DNA of 64,000 nucleotides from a marine gamma proteobacterium HTCC2143 (GCA_000169075.1 AAVT01000003.1:1-64000); one strand, 5' to 3'. Shown: positions 41,436 through 51,692, counted from the first letter of the stretch. Made by a program: numbers and translations. Notes: generated by a model from the sequence alone, not told the origin.

Positions 41436-43313
41436 TTAGCTAATTTCGAGCCCCTTTAAACCCCCTTTTCTACGCCATTTTTTCATTAGAGAAAAAAACT
41501 CAATTGGCCCACCGCCATAAAAATTATTTTGTAGTTTGGTATTCACACTGCCCTCGTTGTTGTAATACCCCGGCGTACATTTTTCTTGGAAATCCGCAGT
41601 CAAGCGAGCTTTTTCAATGATCGTTTTAACCCACGCTTTTTCCGCAGTTGCACTGGCTTCAATTCGCTTAGCATCCTTCTTAGCTGCCTCGGTTAATATA
41701 TGCACGAGATGCACACTTTGTTCATCAAGAGAATAGGTATAGGTCGCTGTAAAGCCAGACTGGGCTGGTCCAAAGAAAAATGCGTTCGGAAAGCCCCGCG
41801 TGTGCATGCCATGAAACGTCGATAAACCATCAGCCCATTTTTCAGAAATACTTTGCCCGGCAACGCCATTGATCTGATACCCTGCCCTGCGAGCATAATC
41901 AGTGCCCACCTCGAAACCTGTTGCAAAAATGATGCAATCCACCTTGTACTCTTTACCGTCAAAAATAATACCATCCGACGTAATTTGTTCAATGCCTTTG
42001 CCATCGGTATTAACCAGTGTCACATTGGGTCGGTTAAACGTAGGCAGATATTCATCATGAAAGCAGGGGCGCTTACAAAACTGACGGTAATAAGGCTTTA
42101 GCGCCTCTGCTGTTTTTTCATCGTCAACGACTTGCTCCGCTCTTGCCCGTACACCCTCCATTTTTTGGTAGTCGGCTAACTCCATCTCGCGGTCCAGATT
42201 CATAAAGTCTGTCACTTTTTTAGTGAGGTACTGCTTTAAACCCAACTTATATAAATCTGGTAAAACCACCGACGTTAATGCCCACATTGCTATACGCACT
42301 TTGGACGGCGCTTTATCACGTAAATTTCCAAACAGTAAGCGAAACGCCTCCGTCCAACCGTCTGCCACCAGATCTTCTTTTACCTGACCACCAACCATAA
42401 TCGATTCAAAATTATGCCTTCTCTCATTATGCCAGCCTGGCGCCTGAGTGTTCATCCAGCCGGGATCAGTGGGCTTATTGTTACGCACGTCTATCGACGA
42501 TGGCGTGCGCTGAAAGACATAAAGCTGTTGCGCAGATGCACCCAAGTGAGGCACGCATTGTACGGCAGTAGCGCCGGTACCAATGACCGCAACGCGCTTG
42601 TCTTTTAAATGGGTCAATCCACCGTGTGAGTTACCACCCGTATATTTATAGTCCCACCTACTGGTATGAAATGTGTGCCCTGTAAAATTGCTAATGCCTG
42701 TTATTGCCGGAAGTTTAGGTCGGTTCAAGGGGCCATTAGAGTGCACGACAAAACGTGCTTTAATACTGTCTTGACGGTTTGTCGAAACAACCCATCGGTT
42801 CAAATTTTCATCCCAATCTGTAGACGTGACTTCGGTCTGCAGCATCGCCCCCTCATGTAATCGATACTTCTGGGCGATGACATGACAATATTCTAGAGTT
42901 TCTGGGGCATTGGTATATTTTTGCTTAGGCACAAAACCGGTTTCTTCTAACAGCGGAAAATAAACATAGGATTCGATGTCGCAGGATGCACCGGGGTAAC
43001 GGTTCCAGTACCAAGTACCACCGAAGTCGCCACCTTTCTCGATAATTCTAAAATCGTCTATACCCGCCTCTCTGAGTCTAGCCGCCGCCAACATACCGCC
43101 AAAACCGCCGCCAATAATTACAACTTCCACCTCTTCGTCAACGGCTTCACGCTGAAGCTCGCTTGAGATATAGGGGTCCTCGACAAAATAAGCGAACTCA
43201 CCAGTGACTTCTTGATATTGATCATTGCCATCTTCCCTGACTCGCTTATCTCTCTCCTCTTGGTATTTACGACCTAGTGCCTCTGGATCAAAATTCAAAT
43301 TTGTTGCGGTCAT
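41436..43313 (-). CDS. Flavin-containing (Baeyer-Villiger type) monooxygenase
   Basis: 625 residues. FAD Rossmann motif VVIIGGGFGGMLAAARLREA (residues 64-83), GGDFGGTWYWNRYPGASCDI typical of cyclohexanone/steroid monooxygenases, the BVMO fingerprint FTGHTFHTSRWDYK (F-x-G-x3-H-x3-W-D variant) and the NADPH Rossmann VAVIGTGATAVQ. ATGFEVGTDY follows. It would insert oxygen next to a ketone, giving an ester or lactone, with NADPH and O2. Upstream (right) is a 430-base stretch without a clear gene; downstream lie the IS relics. Confidence 0.92.
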   Translation of the reverse strand: MTATNLNFDPEALGRKYQEERDKRVREDGNDQYQEVTGEFAYFVEDPYISSELQREAVDEEVEVVIIGGGFGGMLAAARLREAGIDDFRIIEKGGDFGGTWYWNRYPGASCDIESYVYFPLLEETGFVPKQKYTNAPETLEYCHVIAQKYRLHEGAMLQTEVTSTDWDENLNRWVVSTNRQDSIKARFVVHSNGPLNRPKLPAITGISNFTGHTFHTSRWDYKYTGGNSHGGLTHLKDKRVAVIGTGATAVQCVPHLGASAQQLYVFQRTPSSIDVRNNKPTDPGWMNTQAPGWHNERRHNFESIMVGGQVKEDLVADGWTEAFRLLFGNLRDKAPSKVRIAMWALTSVVLPDLYKLGLKQYLTKKVTDFMNLDREMELADYQKMEGVRARAEQVVDDEKTAEALKPYYRQFCKRPCFHDEYLPTFNRPNVTLVNTDGKGIEQITSDGIIFDGKEYKVDCIIFATGFEVGTDYARRAGYQINGVAGQSISEKWADGLSTFHGMHTRGFPNAFFFGPAQSGFTATYTYSLDEQSVHLVHILTEAAKKDAKRIEASATAEKAWVKTIIEKARLTADFQEKCTPGYYNNEGSVNTKLQNNFYGGGPIEFFSLMKKWRRKGGLKGLEIS

Positions 43314-43363
43314 AGCTTTCCCTTATCGGCAATCTTATTATTATGTGGCAGGTAGACATGCAC

Positions 43364-43636
43364 TCAAAAAAATCTCGGAGAAGTACAGCCGCAACCGGCG
43401 CGGCACTCGTGATAAGGTTCTATAGCGTCACGGTTAATTCTCGTACCGCCAAGTTCCTTTAAGTACCAATTTAGATTAAGCATACACAGATGAGCCGCCA
43501 TGTAAACGCTGTTGCGATCAATCAGTAACTGAAAGGTTGAGATGGGCGAAGAGAGTCTCCAGAGATCTCCAAGGTAACAATGCCCACGACAAAATGGTTT
43601 AATTATGACCGGTTGGAATATCGACGACCGTAACAA
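43364..43636 (-). CDS. Hypothetical ORF, cysteine-rich end
   Basis: 90 codons in the 430-base gap between the BVMO and PpiC genes, same strand as the BVMO. The end (NWYLKELGGTRINRDAIEPY, then HECRAGCGCTSPRFF) reads like a genuine protein terminus with a C-x3-C-x-C cluster, while the first 30 residues do not. It could be the tail of a decayed gene. No family recognised. Confidence 0.3.
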   Translation of the reverse strand: MLRSSIFQPVIIKPFCRGHCYLGDLWRLSSPISTFQLLIDRNSVYMAAHLCMLNLNWYLKELGGTRINRDAIEPYHECRAGCGCTSPRFF

Positions 43637-43743
43637 AAAATTCAGTATTATTATAATTGGCTAATGCTAGCCAGTAATCAACGACGTGACTGAGTTAGTG
43701 CTGCAACTATTGAAGCGGCTGAGCCGCAGGAGAGAGACGCTTG

Positions 43744-44742
43744 ATGCAGTGGGTAACTAAACTAAACAAACCTTGGTTGCATTTTATTGTACTGGGCGCT
43801 GTTTTTTATCAATTGCAAGGCGCTGTTTTCCCCGAAGCCAAAACAACGATTGGGCCACTCAGCGACGCACGGATCAATGCTTTACAACAACAGTGGCGTA
43901 CTAATACCGGCCAGCAACCCTCCCCACGCCAAAGCGCCCAACTAATAGAGACAGAACTGAGCAAAGACGTATTATTACAGCGAGCCCTAGAGCTCAATAT
44001 CCACCGTTACGACAACATCGTCTACCAACGACTGATCCGCAATATGAATTTTTTGCAGTTAGCTGATGGAAAAACTGACAATGAGCTGTTTGAACAAGCA
44101 TTAGACATGCGTTTGCATTTGGATGACAACGTCATCAAAAGACGACTCATTCAAATGATGGAGCAGCGTTTACTCGCCAATAACCCTCCTCTACCCCCAA
44201 GTGATGAAGCCATAAAAGCTGAATTCAACCAGCGTTTTAGCGAATTACGCAAACCGCCACTTTATTCAATTGAACACATTTTTTTCAACCAAGACCGAGA
44301 ATCTGAAGCACCATCGATTATTGCTACCATTACCGAACAGAACCTTGATTTTCAGGCAGCTAAACACTTTAGCTCTCCTTATTTGCAAGGGTACAAATTT
44401 GACCGCCAAACCCCTCGTCAATTAGCCCAAAACTTTGGCAACTCTTTTGTGTTGAGCCTAAAGCAAGCGGTGCCTACATTACAATCTGTAAGCCAACCAG
44501 TAGCCCAATGGCTAGGACCAATCCGCTCGGCCTTCGGCTTGCACTATGTATGGCTTAACGCGCTGGAGCCTGCTCGGGATGCACAGCTAAAAGAGGTTGA
44601 GCCACAGCTACGCAGAGACCTCGACTATGCAGCGCAAGCACAAGCACTGCAAAACGCCATAAACCTCCTACGAAAAAACTATGATATAAGGCGCCCAGAC
44701 ATAGAAGACCTCGAGGGCAAGACGATAGAGGCGCCTCAATGA
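43744..44742 (+). CDS. PpiC/SurA-type peptidyl-prolyl cis-trans isomerase
   Basis: 332 residues from ATG at 43744 (a TTG lies one codon earlier); AGGAG about 14 bases upstream. N-terminal membrane anchor (WLHFIVLGAVFYQLQGAVF), a helical SurA-like N-domain (LIETELSKDVLLQRALELNI) and a degenerate parvulin domain (YSIEHIFFNQDRE, then GPIRSAFGLHYVWLNA). Probably a periplasm-facing, inner-membrane folding factor. Its stop overlaps the next start by 4 bases, so it is coupled to the HupE/UreJ gene. Confidence 0.85.
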   Translation: MQWVTKLNKPWLHFIVLGAVFYQLQGAVFPEAKTTIGPLSDARINALQQQWRTNTGQQPSPRQSAQLIETELSKDVLLQRALELNIHRYDNIVYQRLIRNMNFLQLADGKTDNELFEQALDMRLHLDDNVIKRRLIQMMEQRLLANNPPLPPSDEAIKAEFNQRFSELRKPPLYSIEHIFFNQDRESEAPSIIATITEQNLDFQAAKHFSSPYLQGYKFDRQTPRQLAQNFGNSFVLSLKQAVPTLQSVSQPVAQWLGPIRSAFGLHYVWLNALEPARDAQLKEVEPQLRRDLDYAAQAQALQNAINLLRKNYDIRRPDIEDLEGKTIEAPQ

Positions 44743-45797
44743 AATTGTCAGCACGCATCATGGCATCGCTAGTACCCGGATTATTATTGGCAGCCCTAAC
44801 GGTTAATCATGCTCAGGCGCACCTGTTTGCGCCGTCGTTACTAAAATTCGTTGAAACGACCCAGCATGACTACAAGGTGTTGTGGAAAACTCCAGTCAAA
44901 ACCGCCAGTGATACTCCATTGAAGCCAACATGGCCGGACAGCTGCAGGGTAACCACTGAAAGCCCGCCCCTGCGCGAGGGTACTGGCACCGTATCGAGCT
45001 GGACTTTACGTTGCGATCAACTCGGCGACGAAGGGTTTATAGGGCAAACACTGGGTGTTATAGGGCTAGCACAAAATCAAGCTTCGGCTATGGTCATGCT
45101 GAGCCTCCGCGATGGCCGCCATTACCAGAGTGTGCTGAACACCGAAAAGCCGGAGTTTTTAATACCACAGGCGCCGAGCCAAATAGCCGTAATGACGGAA
45201 TACCCCACTCTAGGTATTGAGCACATATGGGGTGGTATAGACCACTTGATGTTTGTCTTTGGTTTACTGCTACTCGTTGGTAGTGGTTTACGCTTGTTTT
45301 GGACAATCACCGCATTCACGGTGGGTCACAGTGTCACTTTGGCAGTTGTCACTTTGGGTTTATTAACTTACCCCGTAGCGCTGATTGAATTTACCATCGC
45401 TTTAAGTATTTTCATACTGGCGTTAGAGCTGGCCCGAATTATCAATACGCCTAATAACCAAGGACTATTTGGTCGCTACCCGTGGATAGTGGCTGGCGGC
45501 TTTGGCTTGCTGCACGGCATGGGATTTGCCGGTGCGCTGGCCAACATAGGTCTACCTCAAAACAACGTTCCCCTTGCCCTACTATTTTTTAATATCGGCA
45601 TAGAAATTGGACAGATTATTTTTGTTTTACTCGCGCTTGCGCTCTGGTGGTGTATCAAGCGCACACTGTTGCTAAAGCAGGGAGCACTAAAACAAGACGC
45701 GGTAGGCCATGATCACCTATTACCCATCCCTGTTTATATGCTCGGCGGGCTGTCCGCCATGTGGTGTATCGAGCGAGGTTTAGTGCTGCTCAGTTGA
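44739..45797 (+). CDS. HupE/UreJ family membrane protein
   Basis: 352 residues. Signal peptide (GLLLAALTVNHAQA), a periplasmic domain of ~150 residues with two Cys (DSCRV, LRCDQ), then six to seven membrane segments with the family histidines GIDHLMFVFGLLLL, FTVGHSVTLAVV and GFGLLHGMGFAGALA. HupE/UreJ proteins are metal (Ni) permeases; this long form with a periplasmic domain has no hydrogenase or urease nearby. It is coupled to the PpiC gene and precedes the DUF3604 gene; this trio recurs in proteobacteria (recalled). Confidence 0.85.
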   Translation: MKLSARIMASLVPGLLLAALTVNHAQAHLFAPSLLKFVETTQHDYKVLWKTPVKTASDTPLKPTWPDSCRVTTESPPLREGTGTVSSWTLRCDQLGDEGFIGQTLGVIGLAQNQASAMVMLSLRDGRHYQSVLNTEKPEFLIPQAPSQIAVMTEYPTLGIEHIWGGIDHLMFVFGLLLLVGSGLRLFWTITAFTVGHSVTLAVVTLGLLTYPVALIEFTIALSIFILALELARIINTPNNQGLFGRYPWIVAGGFGLLHGMGFAGALANIGLPQNNVPLALLFFNIGIEIGQIIFVLLALALWWCIKRTLLLKQGALKQDAVGHDHLLPIPVYMLGGLSAMWCIERGLVLLS

Positions 45798-46157
45798 ACA
45801 ACTTGTTTCAATGCAAGCGCCAGAGAAGGAAAGGAAAGATGTAACCGACCCTAAACGACCGCATAAAATCCCGAAATACACCGATGCATCGTAATGGCTT
45901 GTAGTAGGAAACCCTGCTAATTTGACCTAATATGATTCCCATCAAAGTATCTGCTTCACTACACTGAGCTCCGCAGGATGGTTCCAATGATAACGCAGCT
46001 GGCGATTAACCCATCAAATGAATCGCTATCTAAAATCCACCTTTATTGATTCTGCGCTGACGCTCGGCATCAGCGACGATTTTTACTACCACTCGTCCCT
46101 GCTATACCACTAAGCTATCCAAAATCTGTCGACCCAGAAAAAATCAGAGGAAATACC
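45798..46157. other. Intergenic region before the first DUF3604 gene
   Basis: 360 bases with no gene. AGAGG with an eight-base spacer precedes the ATG at 46158. No terminator hairpin with a T-run after hupE and no clear promoter were found. Confidence 0.5.
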
Positions 46158-48185
46158 ATGTTTAAGAAAGCCGGCTGGAGCATTGCGATCTTACTTCTAG
46201 TGGCCATTGGCTACGTCCTCGTTAAATTTCTACTACCACTGCAAGCCGCAGCCGACAAGTCCGGGCCGGATACAGCAGCTCGTGATTATGCCTTCCAAGA
46301 TAACAGTAAATTAATCCTGCCTGCCCCGCAGGCCGCCGTTTATCAGACAGCACCTAATCCCGATATGAACCTGTATTGGGGAGAGTTACATTTGCATACC
46401 AACGAAAGTTTCGATGCCACGCTTTTTGGCAATACGCTAAGCATTGATGACGCCTATCGCTTCGCTAGGGGCGAGCCACTAAGTAGCCCCAGCGGCGAGG
46501 TCATGCAGCTGACCCGCCCGCTGGACTTTGTGGCAATCACTGACCATGCTGAAGGTTTTGGCACCCGTACCCACTGCGATGATCCAAATCTGTCGCTCGG
46601 TGAGCGCGGTGCCTGCTGGCTGGCCAACGAGCCTAACCCAAAAATTTTTCAGATACTGGCCGGCAGAGCTCGCGGCACAGCAGAGCTCGGTGACCCATCA
46701 AAACCCGCCGGTGTCTATCAACAGACGAGTCGCCAAGCCCCTAAAGCTGGTTTGTTTCCGACCTGTAGATTTGGTGAAAATGCGCCTGAGCGATGCTATG
46801 AAAACGCCTCCAATGACTGGAATCGGTATGTCGACCTTGCCGACAGGTACAATGAGCCAGGTAAATTGACCACACTGATTGGCTATGAATATTCACCGGG
46901 GATGCCCGAGCAGGGTAAACACCACCGCAATGTTATTTTCCGCTCCAACACAGTTCCAAAACGCGCGCTGTCAAGTTTGGATGTTCCAAATGCCATTGAG
47001 CTGTGGAGGGGATTAGAAGCCACCTGCTTCGATGATTGTGACTTTTTAACCATGCCACATAATCCCAACAAAGCATGGGGGCTAACCTATTCACGCTTCA
47101 CTTGGGATGGCCAGCAATATGGCGAGGCCGACTGGCGCCTGCGTCAACGGCGCGAGCCGTTAGTCGAAATATTCCAGATTAAGGGTGCTCAAGAATGCGC
47201 CCTTGGCGTTGGTGCTACCGATGAAGAATGCGCTTTTGAGCAAGTATTTGATCCTTGCCAGCCTGGAGAAATTACCGGCTGCGCCTTCGAAACCGGCTTC
47301 GTTCGTCAGGGCCTTAAAGTCGGTTTAGAACTCGAACAGGAGTTGGGCTTTAATCCGCTGCAAGTTGGCTTTATCGCCGCCACCGACAGCCACAATTCTA
47401 ACCCTGGCGACGTCGAAGAATGGGACTTTCCCGGTGCAGTCGGTGCAGTAACCTCCTCTGCATTTAGACGCTTGAGAGAGGATCGCAGCCCTGAGGCCTA
47501 TAAATCTCTGGTTAAATTCCAGACATCGGGCGGTCTGGCTGCCGTTTGGGCCCCGGAGAATACCCGTGAAGCGATCTTTGATGCCCTCGCCCGTCGCGAA
47601 ACCTATGCCACATCTGGGCCACGCCTGGCGATGCGCTTCTATGCAGGCTGGGGTATTAATCTGGCGACGGCAGATGATCAAAAAACGCTTGAATCATTAC
47701 AAGAAGATGGCGTGCCGATGGGTGGCGTGTTGCGCCCAAATCCAAGCAAGCTAGACTCACCTGGATTTTTAGTCTGGGCGACTCAGGACCCCATCGATGC
47801 TCCTTTGCAGCGAGTACAAATGATCAAAGGCTGGATCGATAACGCCGGCAATACCCAGGAAAAAGTTGTTGATATCGCCTGTGGTGATAATTTAATCATT
47901 GACCCAGCTACAGGTCGCTGCCCCGACAACGGTGCCAGTGTTGATCTTGAGACCTGTCGCTTTAGCCAGAATGTCGGTGCTAATGAACTGAAAACGGTCT
48001 GGCATGACCCTGACTACAACCCCAACCAAGCTGCTTTTTACTATGCTCGCGTGTTGATGAACCCGACCTGTCGCTGGTCTAGTTATGATGCGATCCGGCT
48101 CGGGCGCGAACCCGATCCACGCGCACCCGCAACCATTCGCGAGCGCGCTTGGTCTAGCCCCATTTGGCTTGACCCCGAAAATTAA
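46158..48185 (+). CDS. DUF3604 domain protein, membrane-anchored
   Basis: 675 residues. Single N-terminal membrane segment (SIAILLLVAIGYVLVKFLL), so the body is periplasmic. DUF3604 traits: NLYWGELHLHTNESFDATLF with the PHP-like metal motif H-x-H, FVAITDHAEGFG, LIGYEYSPG, FLTMPHNPN, FIAATDSHNSNPG and ETYATSGPRLAMRFYAGW. Several Cys pairs (THCDDP/GACWL, FPTCRF/ERCYE, ECALG/EECAF/PCQPG) suggest disulfides. The end RERAWSSPIWLDPE is shared with the paralogue at 49518. PHP-like fold suggests a metal-dependent hydrolase; substrate unknown. Confidence 0.88.
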   Translation: MFKKAGWSIAILLLVAIGYVLVKFLLPLQAAADKSGPDTAARDYAFQDNSKLILPAPQAAVYQTAPNPDMNLYWGELHLHTNESFDATLFGNTLSIDDAYRFARGEPLSSPSGEVMQLTRPLDFVAITDHAEGFGTRTHCDDPNLSLGERGACWLANEPNPKIFQILAGRARGTAELGDPSKPAGVYQQTSRQAPKAGLFPTCRFGENAPERCYENASNDWNRYVDLADRYNEPGKLTTLIGYEYSPGMPEQGKHHRNVIFRSNTVPKRALSSLDVPNAIELWRGLEATCFDDCDFLTMPHNPNKAWGLTYSRFTWDGQQYGEADWRLRQRREPLVEIFQIKGAQECALGVGATDEECAFEQVFDPCQPGEITGCAFETGFVRQGLKVGLELEQELGFNPLQVGFIAATDSHNSNPGDVEEWDFPGAVGAVTSSAFRRLREDRSPEAYKSLVKFQTSGGLAAVWAPENTREAIFDALARRETYATSGPRLAMRFYAGWGINLATADDQKTLESLQEDGVPMGGVLRPNPSKLDSPGFLVWATQDPIDAPLQRVQMIKGWIDNAGNTQEKVVDIACGDNLIIDPATGRCPDNGASVDLETCRFSQNVGANELKTVWHDPDYNPNQAAFYYARVLMNPTCRWSSYDAIRLGREPDPRAPATIRERAWSSPIWLDPEN

Positions 48186-48279
48186 CGCTAATGTGAACTT
48201 AAAAGAGAATCGCCTCGTCCTTACACCGGCAGCCACTTGTTAGCATTAACACCCCGACTCATTAAGGAATGATGTTTGT

Positions 48280-49408
48280 ATGACTTCATCTCAACATGCG
48301 GACAATAGTTTTTATTTATACGGGTCACCGGTATCTTTTTATACTGTTAAGGTTCGTTCTTATTTGCACTACAAAGGCATACCCTTTGTTGAGGTTCGCG
48401 CCACTAACAAAATATTTAAAGAGTTTATTGAACCGGCAACCGATGGCTGGCGAGTTATTCCTGTATTAAAAACACCGCAGGGACATTGTATTCAAGACAG
48501 CAGTATTATTTTGGATGAACTGGAATCAGCATATACTGATCGGTCAATCACACCTCCAGGCTTAAAGCAGCAAGTCGTGTCATCCCTGTTTGAGCTACTA
48601 GGGGACGAATGGCTTGTTTTTCCGGCAATGCATTACCGGTGGAATTTTAAAAAACACAACCTGAAATATATTCTGAATGCCTTCGGCCAATCTCGCTCAC
48701 CGCACTGGCCAAAAGCAGTGCGATTTTTGGGTGGCATAATGCCTGCACTGATGTTTGCTAACGTTCCTCGATTTATACTGGGGATCAATAAAAAAAATTC
48801 TCCCGCACTAGAAGCATGGACGGCAATTACTCTATCAACTAGACATTCATTTTTCTAAATACAATTATTTATTAGGTGCACGGGCATGCTACGGAGACTT
48901 CGCTGTGTACGGTCCATTACATGCTCATTTAGCGTTAGATCCTTATCCTAAAGAGCATTTAATTAAATCAAGAAAAAATGTAATAGCTTGGCTTGAGCGA
49001 ATGGATAAAACACCACAGAAAATCGGCGACTGGCTTCCAAATGATGACATTCCAGCGACCCTCATTCCTATTCTGCATTCGCAATGCCAAGACCAGCTAC
49101 CCTGTATTCATCAGTTAATGGATAAAACCAGAGACTGGATTAATAAACACTCGGCGGAAATCACACTACCCCGCTTTATTGGGAAGGTTGATTATCAAAT
49201 TAATGGTGCTGAGGGAAAACGCTTATGCACACCCTACACTCAATGGATGTACGAGCGGGTACTGGCACCTATACATGCAGCAGTTGAACCACAGCGTGCT
49301 GAGTTAATACAGTGGTTAAGCCAACAAAATATTCCGTTCAAACTAATACAGCCAAAAGACTCATTGGTGTTCCAGCAATCCCGCCTTTGGCGCAAGGCCA
49401 AGCTCTAA
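48280..49408 (+). pseudogene. Glutathione S-transferase family gene, frameshifted
   Basis: Frame 1 (48280-48858) gives a GST thioredoxin domain: FYLYGSPVSFYTVKVRSYLH, VIPVLKTPQGHCIQDSSII, then LVFPAMHYRWNFKK. It goes wrong after EAWT. Frame 2 (first ATG 48905, stop 49408) is open further upstream and reads QLLYQLDIHFSKYNYLLGAR, then ACYGDFAVYGPLHAHL, the normal continuation. So one net base shift lies at about 48815-48830. Corrected length is about 375 residues. Motif-level relative of the intact GST at 39424. Sits between the two DUF3604 genes. Confidence 0.8.
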
Positions 49409-49517
49409 CATCGCCTAAATTGTTGGCCGATTATGATTCCTACCAGTGGTAATACTTCACCATAATGGAAGTGTCAAAACTACAAAAAATCAGTTTTCAA
49501 ACAATAGAGAAGAACCT

Positions 49518-51560
49518 ATGATCTTTCGATCTGCACTGATCACTGCCATCGCACTGACTACCGCTTGTTCGGGTGATTCGTCACAATCGGATAAGCGCGC
49601 AGCAGCACAAAAATACTATCGGACCACCAATACAGTCATCGCCGCAAATGATGACATCATATCGTTCCCTGCACTGCCTGATTTAGATCATAGTCGCCCC
49701 TCAGCGAACGCTGATCGCAATGCCTACTTTGGCGACTTACACGTGCATACCACGCTCTCTTTTGACGCTTCTGCTTTTGGCACAACCGCGTCGCCGGCAG
49801 ATGCCTATCGCTATGCCCAAGGCGAGGCTATTAAACACCCCGGTGGCTTTGAGGTGCAGCTAGCACAGCCTTTGGATTTTTACGCCGTTACTGATCACGG
49901 AGTTCTTCTTGGTTTGATCAACCAGGCTGCCGATACCAGCACGCCAGTTTCGCAGTATGATTTCGCCCAGCCTTATAACAACATCAATGATTCGGTCGAT
50001 GGCGGTCTATTAGACTTGGCAAAAAGAAGCAAAGTGTTCAGTAATTTTGTTAGCGACGTCGTTGCTAATCTGCTCGACGGTACTATCGACAGCGCGGTCG
50101 TCAATGACGCCAGCAACGCCGCCTGGATACAAACTGTCGAAGCGGCTGATGAAGCCTACAAACCCGGAACGTTCACCACCTTTGCCGGCTATGAATTCAC
50201 CTCGTCTACCGAAGAGCGTGAGGCTCTGCACCGCAACGTTATTTTTCGTGGTACCGCACGGTTACCCGCGGTGCCATTCTCACGCTTTAACAGCATGAAC
50301 CCCGAAGGCCTGTGGGACTGGATGGACGGGTTGCGTCAGCAAAATATAGAAAGTTTGGCAATACCACACAATAGCAACGGCTCCAACGGCGCCATGTTTA
50401 TGTTTACCGATTGGGCCGGAAACGCCATTGATCAAGAGTATGCCGACCAGCGCTTGCGCAATGAACCGCTGGTAGAGATCACCCAAGTCAAAGGCACATC
50501 GGACACTCACCCGTTGTTGTCAAAAAATGACGAGTGGGCTGATTTTGAAATATTCCCTCTGCGTACCTCTACCCGGATCAACAGTGACCCACCGGGTAGC
50601 TATGTAAGAAATGCCTGGCAACGCGGGCTATCTATGGAAGAAAAAGATGGCGCAAACCCCTATAAATTTGGTGCTATCGGATCTAGCGATACGCACACCG
50701 GTGCCGCCTCGCTGCAGGAGGATAACTACTTTGGTAAGATTGGCTCCTTTGACAGCACTGCAGAAAAACGCGGCTCTATACCCGCTAGTTTTCTTTACGG
50801 TACCTTGGTCAAACTGACGGCAAATGAGATGGTCGAGGAAGTCGACGGGAACAACTACCTTGATTTTTCGGGCTACAAATACTGGGGAGCTTCCGGTATT
50901 GCTGGGGTATGGGCAGAAGAAAATACCCGCGAGGCCATTTATGATGCGCTACGTCGCAAGGAAACGTTTGCCACTTCTGGAACTCGGATAAAGGTTCGCT
51001 TTTTTGCTAGCTACGCATTCAATAACGCACCGTTGAATAACCCGGAGCTCGTTAGAGACGCCTACCAAAATGGCACTACTATGGGTAGTACCCTGCAAGC
51101 GGACGGTAATCACCAACCCACGTTTTTGACCTGGGCCGTAGCCGACCCAAACACCGCCCAATTGCAGCGCATACAAATTATTAAAGGCTGGCTTAAAAAC
51201 GGCCAGCATCAAGAGCAAGTATATGATGTTGCCTGTTCAGATGGTTTAACAGTGGATCCGCAAACCCACCGCTGTCCAGATAATGGCGCACAAGTGGACC
51301 TCGCAGACTGCTCTACTACCGCCAACGTTGGCGCAGGCGAGCTTAAAACGCTGTGGCAAGACCCTAACTTCATAGCGGGGCAAGAGGCTTTTTACTACGT
51401 GCGCGTACTCGAAAATCCTGTCTGCCGTTGGTCCACATGGGATGCTCTTCGCGCCGGTAAAGCGCCTCGCTCAGATTTGCCAGTCACCATTCAAGAGCGG
51501 GCTTGGTCCTCACCCATCTGGTATAGCGCGACGGATCAAGGCAATAGCTTTGTCGATTAA
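49518..51560 (+). CDS. DUF3604 domain lipoprotein
   Basis: 680 residues from MIFRSALIT (an upstream ATG at 49446 would add 24 unrelated residues). SD AGAGAAG. Lipoprotein signal with lipobox LTTAC (Cys16). The body matches the first DUF3604 protein: NAYFGDLHVHTTLSFDASAF, FYAVTDHGVLLG, FAGYEFTSS, LAIPHNSNG, AIGSSDTHTGA and ETFATSGTRIKVRFFASY. Both end with the same Cys-bearing module (HRCPDNGAQVDLADC, VCRWSTWDA) and QERAWSSPIWY. Lipid-anchored, periplasmic or surface exposed. Tandem paralogue; substrate unknown. Confidence 0.88.
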   Translation: MIFRSALITAIALTTACSGDSSQSDKRAAAQKYYRTTNTVIAANDDIISFPALPDLDHSRPSANADRNAYFGDLHVHTTLSFDASAFGTTASPADAYRYAQGEAIKHPGGFEVQLAQPLDFYAVTDHGVLLGLINQAADTSTPVSQYDFAQPYNNINDSVDGGLLDLAKRSKVFSNFVSDVVANLLDGTIDSAVVNDASNAAWIQTVEAADEAYKPGTFTTFAGYEFTSSTEEREALHRNVIFRGTARLPAVPFSRFNSMNPEGLWDWMDGLRQQNIESLAIPHNSNGSNGAMFMFTDWAGNAIDQEYADQRLRNEPLVEITQVKGTSDTHPLLSKNDEWADFEIFPLRTSTRINSDPPGSYVRNAWQRGLSMEEKDGANPYKFGAIGSSDTHTGAASLQEDNYFGKIGSFDSTAEKRGSIPASFLYGTLVKLTANEMVEEVDGNNYLDFSGYKYWGASGIAGVWAEENTREAIYDALRRKETFATSGTRIKVRFFASYAFNNAPLNNPELVRDAYQNGTTMGSTLQADGNHQPTFLTWAVADPNTAQLQRIQIIKGWLKNGQHQEQVYDVACSDGLTVDPQTHRCPDNGAQVDLADCSTTANVGAGELKTLWQDPNFIAGQEAFYYVRVLENPVCRWSTWDALRAGKAPRSDLPVTIQERAWSSPIWYSATDQGNSFVD

Positions 51561-51692
51561 ACTAACCATCGATAACACCATAAATACCTCAACATTTTAA
51601 TCATTGGCACCGCCCTTAACGGTATTAACTATTTTACAGATAATGGATGAGAATCCGGCTAATGAGCTGTCGATTTTCGAGACTGAATAACA

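Noticed and set aside
46080..46135. tRNA-like text (ACCACTAAGCTATCC) before the first DUF3604 gene
   Set aside because: Only a short stretch looks like a T/acceptor arm; no cloverleaf can be drawn.
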